Positions 1 through 7,870 of a DNA stretch of 64,000 nt are shown one piece after another; the first letter of the stretch is position 1, and each line of letters opens with the position of its first letter. The stretch comes from Novosphingobium umbonatum (GTDB lineage: Bacteria > Pseudomonadota > Alphaproteobacteria > Sphingomonadales > Sphingomonadaceae), in contig NZ_SACO01000009.1 in NCBI RefSeq assembly GCF_004005905.1, forward strand, positions 1 through 64,000, in the 5' to 3' direction. The notes below the pieces were generated by a model. It saw nothing but the letters and a program-made list of their open reading frames with translations, had not been told where the DNA came from and made no database searches. A program made the position numbers and the translations under genes.

Positions 1-1
1 C

Positions 2-127
2 ATGTTCGGGCATCTCAAAATCAACCGCGCTATCGCCACCCGCTATGACCAACTGGCCAGCAGCTTCCTCGGGATGGTCTATCTCGCCACCGCCCGATAC
101 TGGCTCAAATTTGTCCACGCTGCCTAG
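2..127 (+). pseudogene. C-terminal fragment of an IS5-family transposase
   Basis: An open frame enters from the left window edge and ends at a TAG at 125-127. Its 41 visible residues include the sequence IATRYDQLASSFLGMVYLA, the typical tail of IS5-family DDE transposases, where the last catalytic-domain helix is followed by RYD and a hydrophobic end. The catalytic residues lie outside the window, so whether the gene is intact upstream cannot be seen. No matching terminal inverted repeat could be recognised downstream. The stop codon overlaps the stop of the opposing broken gene, which suggests the element inserted at, or recombined with, the end of that gene. Confidence 0.7.
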
Positions 128-746
128 ATAGCTTTCAAGTCCGCTTTGGACTTGGCAAAATGCTGTATCATGAAACGAGTGTGAGGATTGCTTGGGTCGG
201 TTGATAAAGCGATTGTTCCCCTCGCCGCAGGTGAGAGTCTGATTTCGGAGCGATGATTTTCTACATGATTTCTTGGAATGACGAAGGTTGCATATCTTTC
301 GTCAGGAATAGGGTATTCATGGGAAAACCTGCCATCGAATTGTCCAGCGATTATTAGATATTCGTAGGATTTTTAAAATCCGATGAGTTTACAAGAATGT
401 TAGTCCAATTCCATCGCATATTGCGGCTATTTTTATTTGGTTGATTGAGCTTGCTGAACTTAACTTCGAGCTGCGCTCCATTTCCTGAGAGGACATCATA
501 ACTCGCGTCGTAGTGTTGATTGATCAGCCCGTTCGTCCACGCTGAGACAGCGGCCTCGGCCGCCGAGCATCCCGCGTGTCTCGTTGATGCAAGCAGTTCC
601 AATGCGTCAGCCGCGCTCAAAATGTCGTCTAGCAATTTCTCGTTTGGTAGGTGAACGCCTCGTAACGCTTCCACAGCTGTATAGATGCGATTTAGGTGGT
701 GGACGGAATATGTCTGATTTTTTTCGCTATGTCCCAAAATTGGCAT
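124..746 (-). pseudogene. Frameshifted nuclease-like gene, possibly PD-(D/E)XK fold
   Basis: The first part (746 down to 354) encodes 130 residues and stops at TAA. If one base is added in the A-run of the coding strand (plus-strand T-run 370-374), translation continues through another 80 or so residues to a stop at 124, giving a coherent product of about 207 residues. Residues D80/D84 followed by E94-V-K96 fit a D...ExK nuclease active site, and the continuation SYEYLIIAGQFDGRF resembles the conserved hydrophobic core strand found after that motif in restriction-type endonucleases. The family call is inference. A hand count of bases 361-420 gives 20 G+C of 60, far below neighbouring genes, which suggests horizontal origin. 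It lies between an IS fragment and rpsI. Confidence 0.5.
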
Positions 747-829
747 ACACGCTCTTGCTTTTTCAATGAAAAGACAATTTGATGGGCCGTAATTGTGGAA
801 AACTCTAGCGCTATGTCAAACCGGCCACA

Positions 830-861
830 AAAGAGGCGGCCCGTTTCCGGACCGCCTCTTT
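830..861 (-). terminator. Rho-independent terminator after rpsI, possibly bidirectional
   Basis: A perfect GAGGCGG/CCGCCTC stem (833-839 with 852-858) is extended by A:T pairs on both sides and flanked by T-rich sequence on either strand. It sits about 60 bases beyond the rpsI stop and most likely ends the rplM-rpsI transcript. Confidence 0.8.
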
Positions 862-876
862 GTTTTCGCACCAGTA

Positions 877-937
877 CGAAGCGTGATTGGCGCTTCGAGA
901 ACTGCCAGCCGAAGCGTGATTAACGCTTCGAGAACTG
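877..937. repeat. Imperfect tandem repeat of the rpsI 3' end, period 33
   Basis: Bases 877-904 and 910-937 match at 26 of 28 positions. The right copy contains the last rpsI codons and its TAA; the left copy lies just after the stop and has CAA where the stop codon is in the original. It looks like a small duplication of the terminal coding segment that left the gene product unaltered. Confidence 0.75.
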
Positions 938-1399
938 GAAGCTGCGGCGTGCCTTGGCACGGCCATACTTCTTGCGTTCCACGACGCGGGGGTCGCGGGT
1001 CAGGAAGCCGGCAGCCTTTACAGCGCCACGCAGAGCGGGTTCGAACTTGGCCAGAGCCTGGCTGATGCCATGCTTCACAGCGCCAGCCTGACCCGACAGG
1101 CCGCCACCCTTGACGGTGCAAACCACGTCATAGGCGCCCGAACGGTCAGCAACGCCAAAGGGCTGGTTGATCACGAGACGCAGGGTAGGACGTGCGAAAT
1201 ACACTTCCTGATCGCGGCCATTGACGGTGATCTTGCCGGTGCCGGGCTTGATCCACACGCGGGCCACGGCGTCCTTACGACGGCCGGTGGCATAGGCGCG
1301 GCCCTGGGCGTCGACTTCGCGTTCGCGCAGGGGGGCGGCAGGAGCGGCAGGAGCGCTGGTTTCGGCCAGATCGGCGAGGTTGTTGATGCTATCGGACAT
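920..1399 (-). CDS. rpsI: 30S ribosomal protein S9 (uS9)
   Basis: The 159-residue product is ribosomal protein uS9 of the small subunit head, whose C-terminal tail reaches the P-site tRNA. The conserved core begins near residue 36 ([14 protein letters not shown]), followed by GKITVNGR, the [10 protein letters not shown] glycine-rich segment and the basic tail ending [11 protein letters not shown]. The first 30 residues form an Ala/Pro-rich extension usual in alphaproteobacteria. The ATG overlaps the rplM stop by one base (TAATG), so the two genes are translationally coupled, the standard rplM-rpsI arrangement. The last codons are duplicated just past the stop. Confidence 0.98.
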   Translation of the reverse strand: MSDSINNLADLAETSAPAAPAAPLREREVDAQGRAYATGRRKDAVARVWIKPGTGKITVNGRDQEVYFARPTLRLVINQPFGVADRSGAYDVVCTVKGGGLSGQAGAVKHGISQALAKFEPALRGAVKAAGFLTRDPRVVERKKYGRAKARRSFQFSKR

Positions 1400-1878
1400 T
1401 ACGCGCCAACCTTGTTCTTGCGGTTACGAGCAGCGACATCGAGCGGCTGGGGCTGGGTGCCACCATGGGGATGCTCGGCGCCAGCATAGAGGTGCAGGGC
1501 GCGCATTTGCGCACGGCCCAGAGGACCACGCGGAATCATGCGTTCCACAGCCTTTTCCAGAACGCGCTCGGGGAAGCGGCCTTCCAGAACCTTGGCAGCG
1601 GTCACTTCCTTGATACCGCCAGCATAACCGGTGTGCTTGTAGTACACCTTGTTCTTCAGCTTGTTGCCGGTCAGACGCACCTTGTCGGCGTTGATGACCA
1701 CAACATGGTCACCGCAATCGACGTGGGGCGTGAAGCTCGGCTTGTGCTTGCCGCGCAGCGTGTTGGCGATGATCACGGCCAGACGACCGAGCACCAGACC
1801 TTCGGCATCGATCAGATGCCACTTCTTTTCCACGTCAGCCGGTTTGATCGACTGCGTGACCTTGGAAAGAGCCTTCAT
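1399..1878 (-). CDS. rplM: 50S ribosomal protein L13 (uL13)
   Basis: The product (159 residues) is uL13, an early-assembly protein of the large subunit. Hallmarks are the start [20 protein letters not shown], then [40 protein letters not shown], and the [20 protein letters not shown] block near residue 115. The C terminus carries a short basic extension. It is the first gene of the rplM-rpsI operon, with a 379-base upstream gap holding two hairpins that may belong to a regulatory leader. Confidence 0.98.
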   Translation of the reverse strand: MKALSKVTQSIKPADVEKKWHLIDAEGLVLGRLAVIIANTLRGKHKPSFTPHVDCGDHVVVINADKVRLTGNKLKNKVYYKHTGYAGGIKEVTAAKVLEGRFPERVLEKAVERMIPRGPLGRAQMRALHLYAGAEHPHGGTQPQPLDVAARNRKNKVGA

Positions 1879-1902
1879 GGCTTTGAGTTCCCGTCAAGTC
1901 AG

Positions 1903-1977
1903 GGGGCTTGGCCCCTATGAACAGCAATCCCCGCCTTGGCCGCGCCGGAATCGGCACAGACCCCAAGCGGGGGATTG
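1903..1977 (-). promoter_or_regulatory. Structured leader candidate upstream of rplM-rpsI
   Basis: The gap 1879-2257 has no convincing gene. On the coding strand of rplM it can form a long stem between 1963-1977 and 1925-1939 (13 of 15 positions pair) and a second short GGGGC/GCCCC hairpin at 1903-1915, 25 bases before the ATG. Ribosomal-protein operons are often self-regulated through such leaders; that role is inference here. The rest of the gap shows no recognisable promoter or RNA family. Confidence 0.35.
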
Positions 1978-2257
1978 CGCGCCTAATGTTGGAAAGGGGT
2001 TCCAGAGTCAAGGTTTCCGGCGCTTTTGACGTAAGGTAAAATAATACCGCGCAGGCATTGCGACTTTCGTGGCAGCCCCTATGCCGGCTCACGATGCGCC
2101 TTCAGAGGGGGATCGGCCGCCGAGTGGTCTTTCGGCGCGGCGCGCGAGAGCAGGCATAGAGGTGCCGACAAACGGGCCATAAGTTAGGCCGCGACCGCAA
2201 AGGGCTTCGTTTGTCGTCCTATCAACGCTTTAAGGCCAAATTTGGTTCCGCAGGAAT

Positions 2258-3319
2258 TTATCCCTTGCGCGAAAAATCCCCCTGCGTCCCCGATTGCGGC
2301 GCGCCCAGACAGTGCAGGCTCCACACCATGGCGACCACCAAAAGCGCCCCCACCAATTGATGGGTAACGGCAATATGCAGCGAAACGCCGGTCATCACCG
2401 TGGCAATGCCCAACAGGATTTGCGTGCCCACCGCCGAATGCAGCGCGATGCTGGCAGGTCGGGCGCCGATGGCTTTGAGTCGCCGCGCAACCACCACCAC
2501 CGCGATCAGCACCGCCAAGGCGAACCAGCGGTGCAGGAAATGGACAATCGCCGGATCATAGGTCAGCGCCTCGACAAATCCGCGGCCGCTTTGCGTGGCA
2601 CCGGGCCAGATTGCGCCATTCATCAAAGGCCAGTCCTGCGCGACATGGCCCGCGCGCAGGCCAGCCATAAAGGCGCCCCAGATCAATTGCAGTGCCAGAG
2701 CCAGCCCCGCCAGCGCGCCAAGGCCGGTCAGCCGCGAACGGGCTTTGCCCCGCGCCAGCGCCTGTAAATCCAGCGCGGTCCATACCAGCCCCGCCAGCGT
2801 GAACAGCGCCACACCCAGATGGGTGGCAAGGCGCAGATGGCTGACTTTCACATCCTGCGCGATGCCTGATTTGACCATCCACCAGCCCACCGCGCCCTGC
2901 AAAGCGCCCAAAGCCAGCAAAGCCATCAGGCGCGGCTTGTAACCCGCAGGGATCTGTCCGCGCAGCCAGAACAGCAACATCGGCGCGGCAAATACCAGCC
3001 CGATGCTGCGCGCCAGCAGGCGATGCACCCATTCCCAGAAGAAGATGCTCTTGTAGGTTTCCAGCGTCATGCCCGCCGGACCATTGATCAGGATATATTG
3101 CGGCGTGGCGCGATATTTGGCGAATTCCTCTTCCCACGCCCCTTGGGTAAGCGGAGGCAGCGTGCCGCTGACCGGTTTCCACTCGGTGATGGACACCCCC
3201 GATTCGGTCAGCCGCGTGATGCCGCCCACCACCACAATGCCCAGCACCATCGCGGCCACCACCCATAGCCAGCGCGCCACAGCCAGCGGCTTTGCGGTAG
3301 AGGGGCGGTAATGGGGCAT
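2258..3319 (-). CDS. ctaA: Heme A synthase, COX15/CtaA type
   Basis: The 353-residue polytopic membrane protein oxidises the C8 methyl group of heme O to a formyl group, making heme A for aa3-type cytochrome oxidases. Family hallmarks are visible: GGITRLTESGVSITEWKPVSGTLPP near residue 32, EWVHRLLAR (heme-ligand His) near 95, KVSHLRLATHLGVAL near 160, HFLHRWFAL near 260 and a final AVTHQLVGALL near 320; these give the four conserved histidines in paired helices. About eight membrane segments are expected. The length is normal for the alphaproteobacterial type 2 form. It stands alone, divergent from the MerC-domain gene. Confidence 0.95.
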   Translation of the reverse strand: MPHYRPSTAKPLAVARWLWVVAAMVLGIVVVGGITRLTESGVSITEWKPVSGTLPPLTQGAWEEEFAKYRATPQYILINGPAGMTLETYKSIFFWEWVHRLLARSIGLVFAAPMLLFWLRGQIPAGYKPRLMALLALGALQGAVGWWMVKSGIAQDVKVSHLRLATHLGVALFTLAGLVWTALDLQALARGKARSRLTGLGALAGLALALQLIWGAFMAGLRAGHVAQDWPLMNGAIWPGATQSGRGFVEALTYDPAIVHFLHRWFALAVLIAVVVVARRLKAIGARPASIALHSAVGTQILLGIATVMTGVSLHIAVTHQLVGALLVVAMVWSLHCLGAPQSGTQGDFSRKG

Positions 3320-3487
3320 GGGTTGGCGCTTTCACTCGATAGATAGTTGCCCCAAGCATGGTGGTAAATTTCGCGCAGGACAAGGGCGGCGCAGGGGCAA
3401 AGGCTGCGGTTATGTTCGGGGCCTTGTGCAAAATAGCGGAGCTTGCCTCTTGCGTGATGATACATTGTTACATACATGGGGCGGGTG

Positions 3488-3862
3488 ATGATCGGAAACC
3501 CCTTCGCCTCGATTCGCGCCAAGCTGGATCATGCCGGTGTGCTGCTGTCCGCGCTGTGCCTTGTGCATTGCGTGTCAGGGCTGGTGCTGGTGTCGCTGCT
3601 GGGGCTGGGCGGGGGCGTGCTGCTGGACCCGCGCTTTCACGAGGTGGGGCTGGTGGTAGCCATTGCCGTTGGCGCCTTGGGTCTGGGCTTTGGCGTGGCG
3701 CGCCATGGGCAAAGGCTGCCCTTGCTGCTGGGCGCGCTGGGGCTGGGGCTGATGGCGCTGGGGCTGGTGGTGCCGCATGGGCTGGCCGAGGTGGCCGCCA
3801 CGGTTCCGGGCGTTATTCTGCTGGCCTTTGCCCATATCCGGAACTTGCGCGGCGCGCATTGA
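3488..3862 (+). CDS. MerC-domain membrane protein
   Basis: A small (124-residue) membrane protein with about four hydrophobic helices. The N-terminal CLVHC motif in the first helix is the metal-binding cysteine pair of the MerC family, whose founding member moves mercuric ion; chromosomal homologues in sphingomonads lack mer neighbours and their substrate is unknown. I prefer the ATG at 3488 because a G-rich segment lies upstream; an ATG at 3476 would add four residues. It precedes thiSG by six bases, so the two are probably co-transcribed. Confidence 0.75.
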   Translation: MIGNPFASIRAKLDHAGVLLSALCLVHCVSGLVLVSLLGLGGGVLLDPRFHEVGLVVAIAVGALGLGFGVARHGQRLPLLLGALGLGLMALGLVVPHGLAEVAATVPGVILLAFAHIRNLRGAH

Positions 3863-3868
3863 AGGTTC

Positions 3869-4870
3869 ATGGGGCTGCCCATGGCTGACAAAATCTCCCT
3901 TACCGTCAATGGTGATCCGCGCAGCATCGCGGCGGGCGCCTCCGTGGCCGATCTGGTGGCCGACATCGGGCTCAACCCTGCCAAGGTGGCGGTGGAGCGT
4001 AACCGCGTGATCGTGCCGCGCAGCACTTTGGCGCAGGTGGCTTTGGCCGATGGGGATGAATTGGAAATCGTGCATTTTGTGGGAGGTGGCGACGTGACGC
4101 CTGATGACACCTGGACCGTGGCGGGGCGTACTTTCCGGTCGCGCCTGATTGTGGGCACCGGCAAGTATAAGGACTTTGCCCAAAACGCCGCCGCTTTGGA
4201 GGCTTCGGGCGCGGAAATGGTGACGGTTGCCGTGCGCCGCGTGAATGTGTCGGACCCCAGCGCGCCGATGCTGACCGATTTTATCGACCCCAAAAAGGTC
4301 ACCTATCTGCCCAACACCGCCGGTTGCTTTACCGCCGATGATGCCATCCGCACCCTGCGTCTGGCGCGCGAGGCGGGCGGTTGGGATCTGGTGAAGCTGG
4401 AAGTTTTGGGCGAGGCGCGCACGCTTTACCCCGATATGCGCGAGACGCTCAAAGCCACCGAAGTGCTGGCCAAGGAAGGCTTTGCGCCGATGGTTTACTG
4501 CGTGGACGATCCGATTGCCGCCAAGCAATTGGAAGAAGCGGGCGCGGTGGCGATCATGCCTTTGGGCGCGCCGATCGGCAGTGGCCTTGGTATCCAGAAC
4601 CGCGTGACCATCCGCCTGATTGTCGAAGGCGCCAAGGTTCCCGTGCTGGTGGATGCGGGCGTGGGCACGGCTTCGGATGCGGCGGTGGCGATGGAGCTGG
4701 GCGTGGATGGCGTGTTGATGAACACCGCCATTGCCGAGGCGAAAGACCCGATCCGCATGGCCCGTGCGATGCGTCTGGCGGTGGAAGGCGGGCGTGAGGC
4801 CTATCTGGCAGGGCGCATGGCCACGCGCAAATATGCCGATCCCAGCAGCCCGCTGGCCGGTCTGATCTGA
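3869..4870 (+). CDS. thiSG: Fused sulfur carrier ThiS / thiazole synthase ThiG
   Basis: The product (333 residues) joins two thiamine-pathway proteins. Residues 8 to about 74 are a ThiS beta-grasp domain ending FVGGG; residues from about 80 are ThiG, a TIM barrel that makes the thiazole phosphate from deoxyxylulose phosphate, dehydroglycine and ThiS thiocarboxylate. ThiG landmarks are [11 protein letters not shown], the LVKLEVLGE strand with the Schiff-base lysine, [12 protein letters not shown] and [13 protein letters not shown]. The carrier's diglycine is buried inside the chain, so sulfur transfer needs either proteolysis or a separate ThiS. Such fusions are known in the order. An internal ATG at 3881 is an alternative start. 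Confidence 0.93.
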   Translation: MGLPMADKISLTVNGDPRSIAAGASVADLVADIGLNPAKVAVERNRVIVPRSTLAQVALADGDELEIVHFVGGGDVTPDDTWTVAGRTFRSRLIVGTGKYKDFAQNAAALEASGAEMVTVAVRRVNVSDPSAPMLTDFIDPKKVTYLPNTAGCFTADDAIRTLRLAREAGGWDLVKLEVLGEARTLYPDMRETLKATEVLAKEGFAPMVYCVDDPIAAKQLEEAGAVAIMPLGAPIGSGLGIQNRVTIRLIVEGAKVPVLVDAGVGTASDAAVAMELGVDGVLMNTAIAEAKDPIRMARAMRLAVEGGREAYLAGRMATRKYADPSSPLAGLI

Positions 4871-5016
4871 GCCTTCGCATTAGGTCCGAAACCGGGGTTT
4901 TTCGCCATAGTTAACTGGCGCAACTCCGTGTTTCCCCGATGTATGGTTAACGCCATCGCAACGCGATTCGGGCGAAACCTCAGGCACGGCCCAGCGGGGG
5001 CCTTGCTTGGGGATTG

Positions 5017-5550
5017 ATGACAATGGCGAATACGGGAATGGCGACGCTGGCAATCGCGGAATTGCGCGAATTTGCGGGCTTCACCCCCTGCGAGCAGCGT
5101 TACATCAAGCGCAGCCTTGATGTCGGGCTGGGCCGTCAGGACGCTTTCAAACTATGGGCGCGCGATGCGGCCGAAAGCGCCAGCATCCGCAGCCAATATG
5201 CCGTCTATCAGGATCTGAAATCGCTGCGCGGGGAAAAGCCCAGCGAGGGCAGTTTCGACGCGCTGGAAACCTATATGGGCAAGATCGTGCGGCTGACCGC
5301 TTTCGATCTGTCGCAGGAAAAGCTGACCGGCTTTTCCGCCTATCGCTTCCTGTATGAACGCCTGTTGGGTGCCGATGTGCGTCCTTGGCTGCCCAGCGCT
5401 TTCTGCGCCGCCGCCGCCCTGCCGCATATCAAGCCGGACCGCCGCAAGAAGCTGTTGCAATCGATCAGCGAGGCGGCTGCCACCGCGCAGGGCTGGTCCA
5501 CCCGCGAACCGGCCTTTTATCCCGAATGGGTGGACAAGGAAGCGGCTTGA
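5017..5550 (+). CDS. Conserved hypothetical protein
   Basis: A soluble protein of about 177 residues without signal peptide or membrane segment. It is mixed alpha-helical, with the N-terminal segment LREFAGFTPCEQRYIKRSLDVG suggesting a helix-turn-helix-like start, but no family is recognised. The start is uncertain: TTG 5014, ATG 5017 and ATG 5023 are all close to the GGGGA ribosome-binding sequence at 5009-5013. The gene stands alone between thiSG and a convergent operon, and a good terminator follows it. Codon bias matches the neighbours, so it looks native. Confidence 0.7.
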   Translation: MTMANTGMATLAIAELREFAGFTPCEQRYIKRSLDVGLGRQDAFKLWARDAAESASIRSQYAVYQDLKSLRGEKPSEGSFDALETYMGKIVRLTAFDLSQEKLTGFSAYRFLYERLLGADVRPWLPSAFCAAAALPHIKPDRRKKLLQSISEAAATAQGWSTREPAFYPEWVDKEAA

Positions 5551-5578
5551 GATTTTTCAAAGCTTGGTCAGAGCAAAG

Positions 5579-5604
5579 CGGCGCCTGTGATGGGCGCCGT
5601 TTTT
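5579..5604 (+). terminator. Rho-independent terminator after the hypothetical gene
   Basis: Perfect seven-pair stem CGGCGCC (5579-5585) with GGCGCCG (5593-5599), a seven-base loop and TTTTT directly after it on the plus strand. It ends 3 bases before the stop of the convergent HTTM gene. Confidence 0.88.
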
Positions 5605-5606
5605 GT

Positions 5607-6317
5607 TTAAGGGAGTAGCGGGAAAACAACCCTCTCCTGCAACCACAGGATGGAAGGGTAGGCGCAGAGCCAGATCCAGAAGAAGCGGTTGAGGCCGAAC
5701 AGGCAGGCATTGGCGCCGTGGAAGGTGGCGGCGATCACCAGCGCGAGGATCAGCGTGGGGCGCGTGGCCAGAGCGAGCGGGAAGGCCAGCTCAAACACCA
5801 TCACCGCCCAACCCATCGCCAGCAACAGGCGCGGGTGCTGCGCCCAGCCACGAATATTCTCCCCCGCAGGATAGGCGGAGAAGCGGAATACATCGCGCAG
5901 GGCTTGCCCATTGCGCCAGGCAGGGTTCACCACTTTCACCCAACCGGAGATGAAATAGGACAGGGTGAGCTGCGCGCCCAGATAGCCGAAGGCCAGCTCG
6001 CGGTGCTGCGGCATGGCATGGGCGGCGGTGAGGCAGAGCAGGATCAGCAGGCTCATCCGGTCGTACCCGCCATTATAGGGGCCTGCAAAGAAATGCAGGA
6101 TCACCATATGGTTCACCAGCAACATGGCCAGTAGCCATAACGGCGGTATTGGCAGGCCTAAGGCCGCGCCCACCAGAAGCGCGCTGAGCATAAGGCGCGG
6201 GACAAACAGCAGCCTTTCCGCTGGCCTTGCCGCAGGGCGCAAGTGTTCAAGGCTCTGCTGGATGAAAGCCATGCCCATCATCAGCGTGGTGAGTTGCATT
6301 GCGCCGTCGAGTGTCAC
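5607..6317 (-). CDS. HTTM-type polytopic membrane protein
   Basis: This 236-residue protein has about six hydrophobic segments and the sequence LTLSYFISGWVKVVNPAWRNGQALRDVF near residue 115, which matches the horizontally transferred transmembrane (HTTM) domain found in vitamin-K-dependent gamma-carboxylase relatives. The full carboxylase is not present, so the enzymatic role is unknown. The start is a GTG that overlaps the stop of the upstream hypothetical gene by four bases, so the two are a coupled pair and probably act together at the inner membrane. Confidence 0.72.
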   Translation of the reverse strand: MTLDGAMQLTTLMMGMAFIQQSLEHLRPAARPAERLLFVPRLMLSALLVGAALGLPIPPLWLLAMLLVNHMVILHFFAGPYNGGYDRMSLLILLCLTAAHAMPQHRELAFGYLGAQLTLSYFISGWVKVVNPAWRNGQALRDVFRFSAYPAGENIRGWAQHPRLLLAMGWAVMVFELAFPLALATRPTLILALVIAATFHGANACLFGLNRFFWIWLCAYPSILWLQERVVFPLLP

Positions 6318-6769
6318 AGCAGATCCTTCACCGCCAGCACGGGCGAGAGATAGGCGACATGGCTGTTCAGCGCGCCATCCTCATCGGGCAGGACAAAGCG
6401 CAGGCGCACTTGCAGGAAAGGCGTGGCATCGGCCTGCGGGGCCAGATGGCGGGCGATCCGGCGCAGGATCTCGCTCTGGCTATGCGCGGTGGGGTTTTGC
6501 ACCAGCCTTTCGCTGCAACTGACCAGAAACAGGCTCTCGTTACGCTCGGCATTCCACAGCATACGGCGCAGCATGGCGGGGAAGGTCAGCCGCTCAGGGC
6601 GCGGGCGGAAGGGGCGCCAATCCGCGCTATCGTCAGTTTGCTTGGCCAACAGCACATAATCGAGCCGCGGCGAGGCCGAAACCGCATCAAAGAACCGCCA
6701 TGACGGGATCAGCGCAGGCAGCACCAGCGCAAGGCTTTTGAAAACAGGCTGAATCAGGCGGATGATCAC
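6314..6769 (-). CDS. Hypothetical partner of the HTTM protein
   Basis: A 151-residue protein with a hydrophobic N-terminal stretch (LALVLPALIPSW, residues 13-24) that may anchor it, followed by a soluble region rich in Arg. No known family is recognised. HTTM proteins are often encoded next to a short protein of this sort, and the four-base GTGA overlap with the HTTM gene supports a joint function. Codon use is ordinary for the window. Confidence 0.68.
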   Translation of the reverse strand: MIIRLIQPVFKSLALVLPALIPSWRFFDAVSASPRLDYVLLAKQTDDSADWRPFRPRPERLTFPAMLRRMLWNAERNESLFLVSCSERLVQNPTAHSQSEILRRIARHLAPQADATPFLQVRLRFVLPDEDGALNSHVAYLSPVLAVKDLL

Positions 6770-6814
6770 GCGGGCGATTACAGCGCAGGCCCAACGTCCG
6801 CGCTATAGGTTTTA

Positions 6815-7870
6815 TTACAGGAAATGTCCGGAACGGTCGCGCTTGGTGGCCAGATAGCGTTCATTATGCGGATTGGCGGGCAGGGCGTGGGGCACGCGCT
6901 CCAGCACGTTGACACCCACCGATTGCAGCACCGCCACCTTGGCAGGATTGTTGGTCATCAACCTGATCGCGCCCACGCCCAGCAAGTCCAGCATGCGCGC
7001 CGCGACGGGGAAATCGCGTGCCTCATTGGGCAGGCCAAGGCGGGTGTTGGCATCCACCGTGTCAAAACCCTGATCCTGCAATTGATAGGCGCGCAGCTTG
7101 TTGATGAGGCCGATCCCGCGCCCTTCCTGTCGCAGATAGAGCAGGATGCCCCAGCCGCCCTGATTGGCCTCCTGCGCCATGGCGGCAAGAGCGGCATCAA
7201 GCTGCGGCCCGCAATCGCATTTCAAACTGCCCAACACGTCGCCGGTCAGGCATTCGGAATGCAGGCGCACCAAAGGCGGCCGGTCGGCATTCTGGCTACC
7301 CAGCACCAGCGCAACGTGCTCGCGCAGATCATCACGGCTGCGGAAGGCAACAATCTGTGCGCTGTCGCAAACCGAAACTGGCAGGCGCGCGCGGCTGGCT
7401 ATGGCCAGATGGCGCGGGTCTTTGAAATCTTCCAGATCCTCCGGCGCCAGCGTGACCGCCGGTTCGACGCCTTTGGCATCCAGCAGGAAAGCGGGCAAAA
7501 CCCCCGCCAATCGCGCCAGTTCCAGCGCTGCCACCGCTGCAGGCAGATCGGCAATCGGCAAAGCGCGGAAAGGGCCCTTCATCGGCGTGGCCAGATCGAG
7601 CGCCGGATCGGCAATGGCGCGGGCCAGAGGCAGGTCAAACGCCTCTGCCCCATGGATCAGCACCGGAGCTTCGGGCTCTGCCGCGTCGCGCTGGTTGGCC
7701 AGTTTCAACGTGGCGGCGCGCGCAGCCGAGATCAGCATCTGGCCCGAAAGCACATCCCCGCCAAAGCCGGTTTCGGCGGGCAGCAGCACCCATGGCCCGA
7801 TGGCAATCGCCCAGCCATGGCGCAGCGCATCCAGCGCCAGCGCAACCTTGCGCGAACCTTCGGCCTGCAT
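6815..7870 (-). CDS. ribA: GTP cyclohydrolase II with degenerate N-terminal domain
   Basis: RibA opens GTP to diaminohydroxy-ribosylamino-pyrimidinone phosphate, the first riboflavin step. The C-terminal 200 residues carry the zinc site HSECLTGDVLGSLKCDCG, the LRQEGRGIGL catalytic loop, and LTNNPAK-like LMTNNPAKVAVL near the end. The product is 351 residues; the first 150 resemble a worn DHBP-synthase (RibB) domain, as in RibBA, but the acidic DDEDRE motif is absent, so RibB activity is unlikely. The ATG overlaps the xth stop by one base (TGATG), giving an xth-ribA pair. Confidence 0.92.
   Translation of the reverse strand: MQAEGSRKVALALDALRHGWAIAIGPWVLLPAETGFGGDVLSGQMLISAARAATLKLANQRDAAEPEAPVLIHGAEAFDLPLARAIADPALDLATPMKGPFRALPIADLPAAVAALELARLAGVLPAFLLDAKGVEPAVTLAPEDLEDFKDPRHLAIASRARLPVSVCDSAQIVAFRSRDDLREHVALVLGSQNADRPPLVRLHSECLTGDVLGSLKCDCGPQLDAALAAMAQEANQGGWGILLYLRQEGRGIGLINKLRAYQLQDQGFDTVDANTRLGLPNEARDFPVAARMLDLLGVGAIRLMTNNPAKVAVLQSVGVNVLERVPHALPANPHNERYLATKRDRSGHFL

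Noticed and set aside
740-760. TGGCAT...TTGC as a sigma-54 promoter
   Set aside because: Spacing between the GG and GC elements is about 14 bases, not the required 10.
3457-3478. AT-rich imperfect repeat before the MerC gene as a Zur box
   Set aside because: Only 6 of 14 positions are symmetric; too weak to support a metal-regulator site.
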